Source: Streptomyces mirabilis (lineage in GTDB: Bacteria; Actinomycetota; Actinomycetes; Streptomycetales; Streptomycetaceae). Taken from it: a DNA stretch of 64,000 nt. Of this stretch, positions 1-8,769 are shown piece after piece (within the stretch, counting starts at the first letter, position 1; each line of letters starts with the position of its first letter). Location of the stretch: positions 310,001 through 374,000 of the forward strand of contig NZ_CP074103.1 in assembly GCF_018310535.1 (NCBI RefSeq), written 5' to 3'. The notes under the pieces were generated by a model. That model saw only the letters and a list, made by a program, of their open reading frames with translations. It had not been told where the DNA came from and did not search any database. The position numbers and the translations under genes are program-made.

Positions 1-1565
1 CCTCGTCCTTGCAGCCAGGCCAGAGCATCCCGGTCGGCGAGTCCTGGCACGGCTCGCCCGCCGAGGCGACGACGACCGACTACGGCACTGTCCCGTCCGC
101 TCCGTGCGGCACTCTGCGCCAGGCCACCTACAGCTTGGGGCAGCTTGCGGCCATGCTGCTGGTGTATCTGCCGATGTCGGTGGCCGGCGTGAGCATCGTG
201 CTGTCCGTAGTACCGCAGCTGAACGCAGTGCTGAGCCCAGAGTCATCGGCCCTCACGGACCCGATGTTCGTCCTCGCCGCCCTGCTGGCTTCCCTGGTGG
301 CCTTCATCGGTGCCGTGCTGGCAGGTCTGCTCCTGGTGAGCACCCTGCCCCGCCTGCTCAGCCTGGCGATCAAGCCGGACAGAATCTATCCGCTGTACGG
401 CTTCCACTACAGCGTCCAGCGAGCGATCCTGCGGCTGACCAACATCAGATTCTTCACCACGCTGTTCGGGGACAGCTCCGCGATCGTGCACTACCTGCGC
501 TGCCTGGGCTACGACCTCCGCAACGTCCAGCAGACCGGGTCGAACTTCGGCACGATGGTCAAGCACGACACCCCGTACCTGAGCAAGGTCGGCAGCGGAA
601 CGATGGTGGCCGACGGCCTGTCGATCATCAACGCCGAGTTCTCCAGCACGTCCTTCCGGTTGTCCAGGACCTCGATCGGGGCGGACAACTTCCTCGGAAA
701 CAACGTCGCCTACCCCCCGGGCGGCCGCACGGGCGCCAACTGCCTGCTCGCGACCAAGGTGATGGTCCCCATCGACGGGCCCGTACGTGAAGGCGTGGGA
801 CTGCTGGGCTCGCCCAGCTTCGAGATCCCGCGCACCGTCATGCGCGACACCCAATTCGACGACCTGGCCACCGGCGACCAACTGCGACGACGCCTGGCGG
901 CCAAGAACCGGCACAACGCGCTCACCGCGAGCCTTCACCTGCTGATGCGATGGTTCCACTTCGTCGTACTCGCCCTCATCGCCATGGCCGCCGTCGCCCT
1001 CTACGACGCCCGCGGCGCGCTGGTGCTGCCGCTGGCGAGCCTGGTCAGCATGGCGTTCACCATCCTCTTCTTCACCCTGGTCGAACGGGCCGTCGCCGGC
1101 TTCCGCCCTCTGAAGCCCCTGTACTGCTCGATCTACGACCCCGACTTCTGGTCACATGAACGTTTCTGGAAACTGACATCGCACCGCTACATGGAGGCGT
1201 TCAACGGCACCCCGTTCAAGCCCATGGTCTGGCGGTTGCTCGGCGCGAAGGTCGGACGCCGGGTCTTCGACGACGGCTGCTTGCTGATCGAACGCACCCT
1301 GGTGTCCATCGGAGACGACTGCACCCTCAACGTCGCGAGCGTCATCCAGTCGCATTCCCAGGAAGACGGCGCCTTCAAGTCCGACCACGCCACGCTCGGC
1401 CGGGGCGTGACACTCGGCGTCGGAGCGTTCGTCCACTACGGAACGGTCGTGGGCGATCAAGCGCAACTTGACGCCGACACCTTCCTGATGAAGGGCGAAG
1501 AGGTTCCGTCCCGGGCGCGATGGGGCGGCAACCCGGCCGTGGAGACTGGGCTCACCAATGAGTGA
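1..1565 (+). CDS. Pls/PosA-type NRPS, C-terminal membrane and beta-helix part (5' truncated)
   Basis: The reading frame is open to the left edge, so the gene begins outside the window. The visible ~518 residues alternate hydrophobic helices (about residues 40-60 and 85-110, again about 315-360) with two stretches of hexapeptide-like left-handed beta-helix repeats (about 150-290 and 400-510), ending GGNPAVETGLTNE. This TM/hexapeptide architecture is that of the C-terminal condensing part of epsilon-poly-lysine-synthetase-like (Pls/PosA) NRPS proteins, where the tandem domains sit behind membrane helices. The adenylation and carrier domains would lie upstream. Stop at 1563-1565, followed by a strong hairpin. 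Identification is by architecture and remembered family sequence; the peptide product cannot be inferred. Confidence 0.8.
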   Translation, partial: SSLQPGQSIPVGESWHGSPAEATTTDYGTVPSAPCGTLRQATYSLGQLAAMLLVYLPMSVAGVSIVLSVVPQLNAVLSPESSALTDPMFVLAALLASLVAFIGAVLAGLLLVSTLPRLLSLAIKPDRIYPLYGFHYSVQRAILRLTNIRFFTTLFGDSSAIVHYLRCLGYDLRNVQQTGSNFGTMVKHDTPYLSKVGSGTMVADGLSIINAEFSSTSFRLSRTSIGADNFLGNNVAYPPGGRTGANCLLATKVMVPIDGPVREGVGLLGSPSFEIPRTVMRDTQFDDLATGDQLRRRLAAKNRHNALTASLHLLMRWFHFVVLALIAMAAVALYDARGALVLPLASLVSMAFTILFFTLVERAVAGFRPLKPLYCSIYDPDFWSHERFWKLTSHRYMEAFNGTPFKPMVWRLLGAKVGRRVFDDGCLLIERTLVSIGDDCTLNVASVIQSHSQEDGAFKSDHATLGRGVTLGVGAFVHYGTVVGDQAQLDADTFLMKGEEVPSRARWGGNPAVETGLTNE

Positions 1566-2146
1566 GTGCAGCCCGAACGGGTTTGCTTCGGGCCCCGTCA
1601 CTGGGGTGCGCCGCAAGCCCTGAGCCCGAAGTGGGCTTGCTGACTGCGCATTCCAAGGGTGCGTGTGATGTGCGCTCTGAAGGGTGGTCAGCGGCAGATG
1701 GCCGCCTCCCTGACCGGTCCGGTTGTCCGGCTGGGAGGGAGGCGGCCTTTCTCGGCACTCATGTGTCGGCGATGTGCGGCGTCCTCAGTCGGTCAACTCA
1801 CTGACCGCTGCGAAGATCCCCGAGCCGGTGCCACCCGCTCCATTGGGATCGTGAACGCGGGCCGTGTCGGCGCCAGTGGCCTTCGCCGGAATCGTCCGTC
1901 TGCTGTGTGGTTCGGGCACTCGTGTTCTGCCTCTTCTTGCCCGAAACGAACGCCCGCCTTCGCGGCCGGCAGCGGATCGACGGACCTGGACCTCGGTTGC
2001 GTCCAGCCTCAGTTCGACCTCGCCTCTGTGCCCAAGCCGCGGATCACCTTCACCAGCACCGAGCGCGGCATCGGCCCGCTCGACGCCCATCTCATGGACA
2101 TAAGGCGCACCTGCGCCGAGCGCCGGCCGCTCTGGCGCCCACGTAA
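1566..2146. other. Intergenic stretch with one terminator and no convincing gene
   Basis: Apart from the hairpin at 1700-1750 no intact coding region is convincing here. Short open frames occur on both strands, as expected in GC-rich DNA, and none shows a recognisable domain or a good ribosome binding site. The right part probably belongs to the decayed regulator that becomes recognisable at 2147. Confidence 0.5.
1700..1750 (+). terminator. Rho-independent-type terminator after the NRPS gene
   Basis: A perfect 12-bp inverted repeat (GGCCGCCTCCCT at 1700-1711, complement at 1736-1747) encloses a 24-nt loop and is followed by TTT at 1748-1750. Its position 135 bp after the NRPS stop fits transcription termination. 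Confidence 0.8.
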
Positions 2147-2346
2147 TTCGACCTGTTGGTGCGTCTCCCCGAAGAGCCGGGAGCAGCCAGACTGCTCCGG
2201 CAACGCATCCTGGACACCGTCTGGGAGGCGAACTGTTTCGGCCCCACCAGGACCCTGGCCGTCCACATCGCCGCCCTGCGCAGCAAACTCGGCGCCCCTC
2301 GCGGGTCGTGAACATTCGCGGCATCGGCGTCCGCCTCGTCCAGCAG
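2147..2346 (+). pseudogene. Remnant of OmpR/PhoB-type response regulator, winged-helix part
   Basis: From 2147 the frame reads FDLLVRLPEEPG ... ILDTVWEANCFGPT ... LAVHIAALRSKLG, the classic transcriptional-activation-loop and recognition-helix region of an OmpR-family DNA-binding domain. It stops at 2309-2311, and the final wing (NIRGIGVRLV, normally TVRGVGYRL) continues in another frame. An in-frame TAA lies directly before 2147, where the preceding strand would normally run. No receiver domain was found upstream. I infer a decayed two-component regulator. Confidence 0.6.
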
Positions 2347-2368
2347 ATTCCCCCGACGGCGCGGATCG

Positions 2369-2675
2369 GTGACCCGCCGCCTGTCCCGGTTCCCCAGCGC
2401 TGCGGGGCAGGGCCCGCGGTGCTGGGCATGGTCTTCGAGGACAAGATCGAACACGACCCGACGGCAGATCTTCTGGACCACGATGCGCGGGGGTTCCGTC
2501 GGCACCCTGCGCTGTGCCGTCCGCGTCGTGTACCCGCTGACAGCGCTCAGCCCAACTCGCCGACGGTCGCCTCATCGATCCGCCCAACAACAGCCTCGTG
2601 CCACCCGACCTGCGCGAGCGGCTGCGAAAGGGCGCCACGTTTAGGATCGACATCATGTCCGGTGGTCCTTTCGGG
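2369..2675 (+). other. Possible decayed coding remnant downstream of the regulator fragment
   Basis: Pieces that look coding sit in different frames: FEDKIEHDPTADLLDHDAR near 2437-2490, then LADGRLIDPPNNSLVPPDL near 2555-2615. A sensor kinase partner is a natural guess next to an OmpR-type remnant, but no kinase motif is visible, so the identity is open. No intact gene is present. Confidence 0.3.
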
Positions 2676-2819
2676 TGAATAGACGAACTCCCGCACCCCG
2701 TTTTGCCGGCTCGGACCATAGGAATGCTTATTCCAGCCGGTAGGGGGAGGAAGGCGGATGTCTCAGGCAATGCCTGCAGGGATGTCCCAGTTGGATTTCG
2801 TATCAGGGATGGGAATGGA

Positions 2820-3752
2820 ATGGCCAGTTGGCGGCCGCTGCCTGAATCTCTCGAGCCCCTGACCCGAAATCTGGTGGAGCGGCTGCGGTGTTTGAAGGAT
2901 GAGACCGGGATGAGCCTGGCCGAGCTCGCCAGGCGCACGGCGCACAGCAAATCGGCCTGGCACCGCTATCTCAACGGCAGCATGTTCCCGCCGCGTTCTG
3001 CCGTGGAGGCGCTTGCGCGGCTTGTGCAAGCCGATGAGCCCGGGTTGATTGACCTGTGGACACGTGCGCAGTGCGTACGCGCTCAGCCCGAGGGCCCGTC
3101 CCTCCTGCCGTCACCGACTCTGGGCGAACCATCTGCGGTCCAAACTCTGCCGCGGCCCCGTGTCTTTGTCGCAGCTTTGGGCATGTTCGTGCTGTGCGCG
3201 GCGGCCGTGGCGGGGGTGATCACTGGTGAGGTTCCCTTGCGTAACACGAGCCACAGCCCGGGGGAGACGGCAGCCGCGCCCCCGCGGCCGTCGGACGGCT
3301 CCGCCCGCCCCGCCTGCAAAGGCGAAACCTGCGAAGGGCGGTACTCCGCTCCCTCCGGGTGTGACCGTGACGCCCGTACGGAAAGCACTGCCTCGATGCC
3401 TGGGTATTCAGTGCATCTGCGCTTCAGCCCTTCCTGCGGCACCGTCTGGGCAGAAGTGCATTCCCGTGCCGGCGACGTGCGTGGGATTTCCATCAAGGTG
3501 GAGCCGAAGGACGAGTTCTCCGCGCCTCCCAGTGACCGGTTCCCCACCAGCAGCCCCATGCTCGCCACGATGAGTCCGCAGGCCGCCGAGGCGTGCGGCA
3601 TCGTCGCGGAGCATCTCGTCTGCACGAGCCCCGGGGGACGGGAAATCAGCTTCGTCGCGTGCCAGTCGCACACCGACGGGCTGCGGTCGAACGACCATCA
3701 GTGTGAGGTGGCATGCTCCGCCGCTTGGCTGACCTCGGTTGCGAACACCTAG
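2820..3752 (+). CDS. HTH (XRE-like) membrane protein with DUF2690 domain
   Basis: The 310-aa product has an N-terminal helix-turn-helix (MSLAELARRTAHSKSAWHRYL, roughly residues 25-48), a single hydrophobic segment (FVAALGMFVLCAAAVAGVI, roughly 112-134), a low-complexity linker, and a Cys-containing extracytoplasmic region (CKGETCEG ... CDRDA ... RFSPSCGTVWAEV) typical of Streptomyces DUF2690 proteins. The likely role is a membrane-anchored regulator or surface-stress protein; the ligand is unknown. The frame is open to an ATG at 2703, but residues before 2820 do not look conserved, so I prefer the ATG at 2820. Its SD is weak. It stands alone between decayed regions. Confidence 0.75.
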   Translation: MASWRPLPESLEPLTRNLVERLRCLKDETGMSLAELARRTAHSKSAWHRYLNGSMFPPRSAVEALARLVQADEPGLIDLWTRAQCVRAQPEGPSLLPSPTLGEPSAVQTLPRPRVFVAALGMFVLCAAAVAGVITGEVPLRNTSHSPGETAAAPPRPSDGSARPACKGETCEGRYSAPSGCDRDARTESTASMPGYSVHLRFSPSCGTVWAEVHSRAGDVRGISIKVEPKDEFSAPPSDRFPTSSPMLATMSPQAAEACGIVAEHLVCTSPGGREISFVACQSHTDGLRSNDHQCEVACSAAWLTSVANT

Positions 3753-4254
3753 CGCGGCCGGGGCCCCCTACCAGCGCCGAATCGAGTACTGACCCGCTCA
3801 GCTTCCGCGACCTGATGTGGCTGACGTTCCTTGAGGTCGGGCGGGTAGCCCTTTGCACGGAGCCAGGTATAGAGAGCGAGGGCGACGATATCGCCGTGGG
3901 CGACGTCGTTGATCGGCGTTGTAGCGGCGGACGCGTCGCTGGAGCTGGTCGGGGACGGCGTAGTTCATCTCTCCGCGCTTGGTGTGCCGGTTGTTGATGA
4001 CGCACAGGGCGTCCGGATGTTGCGTACGCAGCGTCGGTCTCCCTGGTCTCGGCTTCCAGGGTGCCGGCAATGGCGCGCAGACGGCGGGCGAGGTGGGTTT
4101 GATCAGGCACGCCGCTCTGGTCGGCAGGCCGGGCACGAAGGTTACGAACGAGCAACGGTTCCCGGCTATCACTGAGACACTCGCCCGCTCAGGCCGTAGG
4201 CGATCAAGATGGTGCCCCACCTAGATGTTGGTGAGACAGGAGGGGATCTGAGAC
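3753..4254. other. Gene-poor stretch with minus-strand coding debris
   Basis: No intact gene. On the minus strand, short coding-like pieces occur in two frames: INNRHTKRGEMNYAVPDQL near 3955-4010, and in another frame DIVALALYTWLRAKGYPPDL near 3840-3900. They look like one frameshifted protein of unknown family. The stretch ends at the truncated trpA, suggesting a recombination scar. Confidence 0.4.
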
Positions 4255-4758
4255 ATGCGAGCTGTTCATAACGCGACCCGTTTCGCCCAGCGACTCGCTG
4301 CCGCTGGCGGGACCGGCGTGATCATCCCCGACCTGCCCGTCGAAGAGGCCACCGACTGGTTGAGCGCCGCCCACGAACACCACTTGGACGCCGTGTTCGT
4401 CGTCGCCCCGAACGCCACCGATCAACGCCTGGCCCGCGTGTGCGCCGCCGCCAGCGGCATGGTCTACGCCCCTGCGACGGCCGGCGTCACCGGAGGCCAA
4501 GGCCCACTTCACCCCGGCCTGCGCACCTTCGTCGGCCGCCTGCGCACCCTCACCAACCTCCCCGTCGGCGTCGGCATCGGCGTCTCCACCCCGGAGCAGG
4601 CGGCCTGCGTCGGCTCCTACGCCGACGCGGTCATTGTCGGATCCGCATTCATCCGCGCCATCGAGGCCACCCCTGGGCCGGCTGGCGCCCACCAGGCCGC
4701 CGTCCTCGCCCAGCGCCTCGCCGACGGGCTGCGCCGAGCCGTGCCTACCGCGGCCTGA
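4255..4758 (+). pseudogene. trpA: Truncated tryptophan synthase alpha chain
   Basis: The 167 residues match the C-terminal ~60 percent of TrpA: GTGVIIPDLPVEEA (strand 4/loop 4 region), then YAPATAGVTGGQG (substrate loop 6 region) and VGVGIGVSTPEQA (phosphate-binding strand), with IVGSAFIRAIE near the end. Normal TrpA is about 265-275 residues. Here the first ~110, including both catalytic acids (Glu49 and Asp60 in enteric numbering), are absent, and no matching upstream frame was found. There is no trpB or other trp gene nearby. It is most likely a dead fragment brought in by recombination; use as a stand-alone partial barrel is less likely. Confidence 0.7.
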
Positions 4759-4956
4759 GCGGACTTCAGCCGGGTTGGGACCTGCCTGTTAAGAGCGCTT
4801 TCCGGGCATCCCTCCACGTACCGGCATGGTTCATCAAGCGTTTCGAAGTGCTCTGGCGGGAAAGTTGTAGCTACCAGGAAGTAGGCCTTTAAGGTTCCGC
4901 CCAGCACATCAACTTGTTGACCCGCTCGTGGACGAGCACACACAGGAGCGGACCGC

Positions 4957-5619
4957 ATGCTCGCAATGCGCCCGGCTACGCCGGAAGACCAACCCCGCCT
5001 CGCCCTGATGATCCAGGCCCGCTCCGACTGGATGAAGGACAAGCAGCTCCCGAGCTGGCGCAGCTGGGGAAAACACGTCCACGAGCTGGCCGGCAACTGC
5101 ACCAGGCACCCGAGCGAGATGTGGGTCCTCACCGAAGACGACCGGATCCTGGGCTGCACTACGGTCCTCCGAACCGCGGCACCCTGGACCTGGACCGCCG
5201 ACGAAGCGGCCGAGACTGCCTACTATCTGAACGGCACCGTCACCGACCCCGCTGTACGGCACCGCAAACTCGGCACACTCATTGCCGATTGGGCCGTCGA
5301 CCACGCAGCCCGTGCAGGCATCAGCCACGTCCGCCGCGACTGCAGCTCTGCAGCCCTCGCCGCGTACTACCAGCAGCAGAACTTTCGACTCATCCGTAGT
5401 GTGGCGACCCTCGGCGGCCACACTACGTACGCTCTAGAGCGGAAGGCCGAGCGAGTACCCTCTCTCGCCGGATGGCTCATCACCAGCGAATCTTCAGCCG
5501 TGATTTCCAGGAGTCTGCGAAATGCCCTATCAGGGGCTGCGCGATCAAATGCTGCCGAGGCCCGGCGGCTCTTCACGAATTCGCTTCGCCGGCCAGCCGA
5601 GGCGCCAGCCATTATCTAG
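4957..5619 (+). CDS. GNAT family N-acetyltransferase
   Basis: The 220-aa protein shows a GNAT fold: RPATPEDQPRLALM at the start, ILGCTTVLR for the central strands, motif A as VTDPAVRHRKLGTLIADWA (acetyl-CoA pyrophosphate loop RxxLGTL), and CSSAALAAYYQQQNFRL for the C-terminal helix/strand. ATG 4957 follows AGGAG at 4944-4948 with an 8-nt spacer. The ~45 residues after YALERK are unlike a GNAT core and may be read-through after an ancestral frameshift. Substrate unknown. It follows the trpA fragment by about 200 bp with no sign of coupling. Confidence 0.75.
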   Translation: MLAMRPATPEDQPRLALMIQARSDWMKDKQLPSWRSWGKHVHELAGNCTRHPSEMWVLTEDDRILGCTTVLRTAAPWTWTADEAAETAYYLNGTVTDPAVRHRKLGTLIADWAVDHAARAGISHVRRDCSSAALAAYYQQQNFRLIRSVATLGGHTTYALERKAERVPSLAGWLITSESSAVISRSLRNALSGAARSNAAEARRLFTNSLRRPAEAPAII

Positions 5620-5774
5620 ACTGCGCGAGTCCTGAAATTTCGCCGCGCATGGGCTCCCGTTAGTCAGTCCTGCCGTGCAGCATGAACGGCCTTTCTCCCT
5701 CAGGACCGTCGGCGCCGGGGGCTGGGGGGCGGCCCGACCAACAAGACGACCCCTATCGCTATCGAACACACCAA

Positions 5775-5810
5775 AGCGGCGGGTCGCCCGACCGGAACGA
5801 GCCCGCCGCT
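5775..5810. terminator. Bidirectional hairpin terminator
   Basis: AGCGGCGGG (5775-5783) pairs with CCCGCCGCT (5802-5810) over an 18-nt loop, between the convergent GNAT and DUF397 genes. No strong T-run, which is normal for Streptomyces terminators. The rest of 5620-5877 contains nothing else I can name. Confidence 0.55.
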
Positions 5811-5877
5811 GTCGCCACAGTTCTGCGTCGACCTTCTCAGCGTCCGATTTGTAGCGTGATCGCCTGGAAGTTGGGGT

Positions 5878-6114
5878 CTACAAGCCGAGCAGGAAGTCGA
5901 ACTCACCGTCCTTCGCCCCCAGCAGCCAGGCCTTGGCCTCGCCGGGGGTGTAGACGTGCGGGAGGCGATCCGGGTTCTTCGAATCGCCCACCAGGACGAA
6001 CCCGTCCTGCGTGCCGACCCTGACGCAGTCGCCCCCGCCACCGCTGTGCGAGGACACCACCCACTCCACGGCCGACAGGTCGAACTCGGAGGGGGCGGGC
6101 TTGCTCTTGCTCAC
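5878..6114 (-). CDS. DUF397 domain protein (Scr2/BldB-like partner)
   Basis: A 78-aa protein with the DUF397 pattern: FDLSAVEWVVSSHSGGGGDCVRV, then GFVLVGDSKNP and HVYTPGEAKAWLLGAKDGEF. Such proteins pair with XRE-DUF5753 regulators in Streptomyces (the Scr1/Scr2 type), where they behave as a toxin/antitoxin-like or regulatory couple. It begins with GTG at 6114 and overlaps the stop of the upstream regulator by one base (TAGTG), so the two are translationally coupled. Family membership is clear; a toxin role is inference. Confidence 0.85.
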   Translation of the reverse strand: MSKSKPAPSEFDLSAVEWVVSSHSGGGGDCVRVGTQDGFVLVGDSKNPDRLPHVYTPGEAKAWLLGAKDGEFDFLLGL

Positions 6115-7019
6115 TACTTCTCCTTGATCATTTCCTCGATGAGGACGCGCGTGTCAGCAGGGCTCAGAGCCCGCTTCCATAGATCGGTGAATACCTCGTC
6201 GTAGTAGGCCACGTCATCGGGTTGGTCGAAGTAGACCGACCTCTTCGCGAGCTCGCACCAGACAACGTCCCTGGACGCCTCGTCGAACCCCATTAGAACG
6301 AACGGCCCAGCAAGGCCTGGGTGGCTCCCGATACTGTCCGGCAGCACGCGGATTTCAATCTTCTCCTCCTGCGACACACGCAGGAGGCGCTCGAGCTGCC
6401 CGTGCCGGACCTCTTCGTCGCCCACCTTGCGACGCAACGCCCCCTGTTCGAGCAATGCCTGGAACTCGCGAAGCGGACTCCCGCCGAAGACCTGCTGTTG
6501 CCGATCCATACGGACGTCGACGAGACCGCGGACATCCGCTGCACTGAGTTCGGGGCGCATGCTCGCGATGGCATGTCGTGCGTAGAGATCAGTTTGGACA
6601 AGACCCGGCGTCAGGTGCGGTTGATAGTTCCGGATCCGCGACGCGCGCCGCTCCAGTTGGAGGTACCCCTCGAACTTCATCGGTCCGAGTAGCGCTGCGT
6701 GGCGTCGCCAAAGCGCCGGCCGACGTCGGCGACCGGCTGGAGTCGTGTCCACGCTCAGCAAGCCGAGCACATACCGTCGCGTCTCGGGTTCGGCCCCGTA
6801 CAGGTCGAGCAGGCCCTCTACGAGGTCGCTCGGCAGTGTCTTCTGCCTGCCGTTCTCGATCTTGCTCAACGTGGAGACGTTGGTCCTGATGCTGCGTTCT
6901 CGCATGAGGAGTTCGACGGTCGCGCCCTGCGTCAGGTCGCGGCGCTCTCTCAACTCCTCCAGCCGACTGCCCACTTCGCTGTGCGTGAGTGACCAGGGGG
7001 CCTCGTTCGCATCCGCCAT
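6114..7019 (-). CDS. XRE HTH regulator with DUF5753 (Scr1-like)
   Basis: The N-terminus carries an XRE HTH (GSRLEELRERRDLTQGATVELL ending in VSTLSKIENGRQKT). The remaining ~200 residues are DUF5753, with typical landmarks YLQLERRASRIRNYQPHLTPG, LVQTDLYARHAI and IRVLPDSIGSHPGLAGPFVL. Such proteins are the DNA-binding partner of DUF397 proteins, and the DUF397 gene follows immediately. The frame extends to TTG 7055; I take ATG 7019 because the HTH spacing then fits family length (301 aa), but the start is uncertain. Likely autoregulated from the AT-rich spacer at 7061-7080. Confidence 0.85.
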   Translation of the reverse strand: MADANEAPWSLTHSEVGSRLEELRERRDLTQGATVELLMRERSIRTNVSTLSKIENGRQKTLPSDLVEGLLDLYGAEPETRRYVLGLLSVDTTPAGRRRRPALWRRHAALLGPMKFEGYLQLERRASRIRNYQPHLTPGLVQTDLYARHAIASMRPELSAADVRGLVDVRMDRQQQVFGGSPLREFQALLEQGALRRKVGDEEVRHGQLERLLRVSQEEKIEIRVLPDSIGSHPGLAGPFVLMGFDEASRDVVWCELAKRSVYFDQPDDVAYYDEVFTDLWKRALSPADTRVLIEEMIKEK

Positions 7020-7060
7020 GGTGGCCAGTGTGGCGGTCGGTCCGGCTTGCGACAACCAAT

Positions 7061-7080
7061 TCTATGAAGAAAATTTCTAG
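7061..7080 (-). promoter_or_regulatory. AT-rich promoter/operator of the XRE-DUF397 pair
   Basis: An unusually AT-rich patch in the spacer between divergent genes. On the minus strand TAGAAT (7066-7061) is a good -10 element, and AGAAAATTTCT (7068-7078) forms a short palindrome just upstream of it that could be the operator. No convincing -35 was seen. Confidence 0.45.
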
Positions 7081-7217
7081 GTTGTGTTGCGCAGGACACA
7101 GATGGAGGAGCATCCTGACCGAGGTCACGATCTGTGTTGTTGGTGTCGCGCCGTGTGGGATGTGTCCGCTCCACCGTGAGAGCCGCGCTCCGTAGCTGTT
7201 CGAGGAGGGCCGTGTTG

Positions 7218-8714
7218 ATGCCCCACCCCAGCTTGTTCCACGTCATGCTCGTGGAGCGCCGGTGGGACCAGTGGAGCGCGTTCTGTCTTCAGTTCGAGCG
7301 CGCAGCCCGTGATCTGGCGGGGGAGCTGGGCAAACCGAGGCTGGCCAGTGTCACGGTGTCGCGGAAGAGTTTCCACCGGTGGGCGAAGGGCGACTGGTAT
7401 GGACGGCCCTGGCCCGACACCGCTCTGATCCTCGAACATCTCTTCAAGGTCCCGGCAGCCGATCTGTTCAGCCCAGCACCGGCTCTCATCCCATCAAGCG
7501 CTTCTGTGCCCGAGGGCGAGGCTCTGCGCGCCTCCGTGTTCGTCGCAGAGCAGTGGCCCACGAGCCGGTTCTTCATGGCGCCCGGTGAAACGGTCGGCGG
7601 GTGGGAACTGGCCGGTCGGCAGACACTGGACGGCACGACAGCGGCTGTCGCCTTCCGCGCCGCCACTGGTGACGGTTGCCTCGCCCACCTCGACGCTGGC
7701 GACGCGGGAGCGTTGTACGAATTCCTCCGACCAGCCCGTCGCGGCTTCCTCATCGGCGTTGACGACCGGGAGTCGCCGCAGCTCTTCGTCGTCGACGCCG
7801 CGATCGCCCGCCGTGACAGAGCGGCATCGGCCGGGCAAGGCGCGTTAGCCCTGCCGAAAGGTCACTTACTGGATGACCTCACGTACGGCTTGGTGTGGTC
7901 CCTCGTGCAGTTGGACGACGGACTCCTGGCCGACGACTTCGCTCTTGAGCAGGAGCAGAAGGTACTGGAGACGTACCTCGATCTCCCGCGATCGGCTCCC
8001 AGTCGCAGGACCGTTCCTGACCTCACGAAGGCAGGTGCCCAATGGCTCGGATCCACCTACTGTGCCCGCCACATCATGCGGCGGCTGGAGGGCCTGACGG
8101 AACCCCCGGCGTTCTGGACCCGTGAGCAGACGGGCGAGCAAGCCGCCGCGTGGCTGTGGCTCAGGCACAAGACTGACTACCTCCAGACCATCTCGGCGCG
8201 CTATGCCGGCTCCGCCCCGCTCTCCCGCGCCTTCTGCATTCCCGAGACCGAGGTGAGCCGCAGCGGCAGGTACGAGCGGATCCTTCTGCTGCTGGCCATC
8301 GCGCTAATGGAACTGCACGGGGTTCGTGTGGATGTGCTGTCCAAGCCTGAGTACTCCCACGTCGACGGCTTCGCCTTGGTCCCGGGGCAGCGAGCCGTGG
8401 TGGCCAACTGGGCGCGGACAGACGAGGAGATCTGGGCTGTCGACACCGTCACACGGCGGCCAGCCCTGCGGGAGTACAGCGAGGCCCTCGGCGAAGCGCG
8501 GGAGCACAGCGTGATGCAGGGCCCCGACCCGGAAGTCCGGCTCCGCTCCATGGCCGGATACCTGGACATCGACTGGGTGTGGCTGGTCGAGCGGTCCCGT
8601 GAGATGCGCGAATGCGGCACGGCGAGCATCGTCCGCCCGCGCAGCCGGCACCTGACCGCGGAATCCCTCGACGAGGTGTTCGCCTTCCTCGCCTCTCTTG
8701 CCCCGGACCGCTGA
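7218..8714 (+). CDS. Streptomyces-type regulator with N-terminal HTH-like domain, TTA-containing
   Basis: The 498-aa product of unknown function begins with an ~85-residue domain (FHVMLVERRWDQWSAFCLQF ... VTVSRKSFHRWAKGDW ... ALILEHLFKVPAADLF) that resembles an XRE-like DNA-binding fold. It is clearly related to the N-terminus of the protein at 10352. The remainder has no family I recognise. ATG 7218 follows GAGGAGG at 7202-7208. Two TTA codons (7845 and 7866) make translation dependent on the bldA tRNA if this is Streptomyces. It diverges from the Scr1-like pair and precedes the asparaginase by about 55 bp. Confidence 0.65.
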   Translation: MPHPSLFHVMLVERRWDQWSAFCLQFERAARDLAGELGKPRLASVTVSRKSFHRWAKGDWYGRPWPDTALILEHLFKVPAADLFSPAPALIPSSASVPEGEALRASVFVAEQWPTSRFFMAPGETVGGWELAGRQTLDGTTAAVAFRAATGDGCLAHLDAGDAGALYEFLRPARRGFLIGVDDRESPQLFVVDAAIARRDRAASAGQGALALPKGHLLDDLTYGLVWSLVQLDDGLLADDFALEQEQKVLETYLDLPRSAPSRRTVPDLTKAGAQWLGSTYCARHIMRRLEGLTEPPAFWTREQTGEQAAAWLWLRHKTDYLQTISARYAGSAPLSRAFCIPETEVSRSGRYERILLLLAIALMELHGVRVDVLSKPEYSHVDGFALVPGQRAVVANWARTDEEIWAVDTVTRRPALREYSEALGEAREHSVMQGPDPEVRLRSMAGYLDIDWVWLVERSREMRECGTASIVRPRSRHLTAESLDEVFAFLASLAPDR

Positions 8715-8769
8715 GAAGTCCGACGCTGCTTCCGCACTCCTTGATCCGCTTCTTCGAAAGGTAGCCCTC

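Noticed and set aside
3753..4254. A possible transposase on the minus strand
   Set aside because: The coding-like pieces (INNRHTKRGEMNYAVPDQL and DIVALALYTWLRAKGYPP) show no DDE motif, and no terminal inverted repeats flank them.
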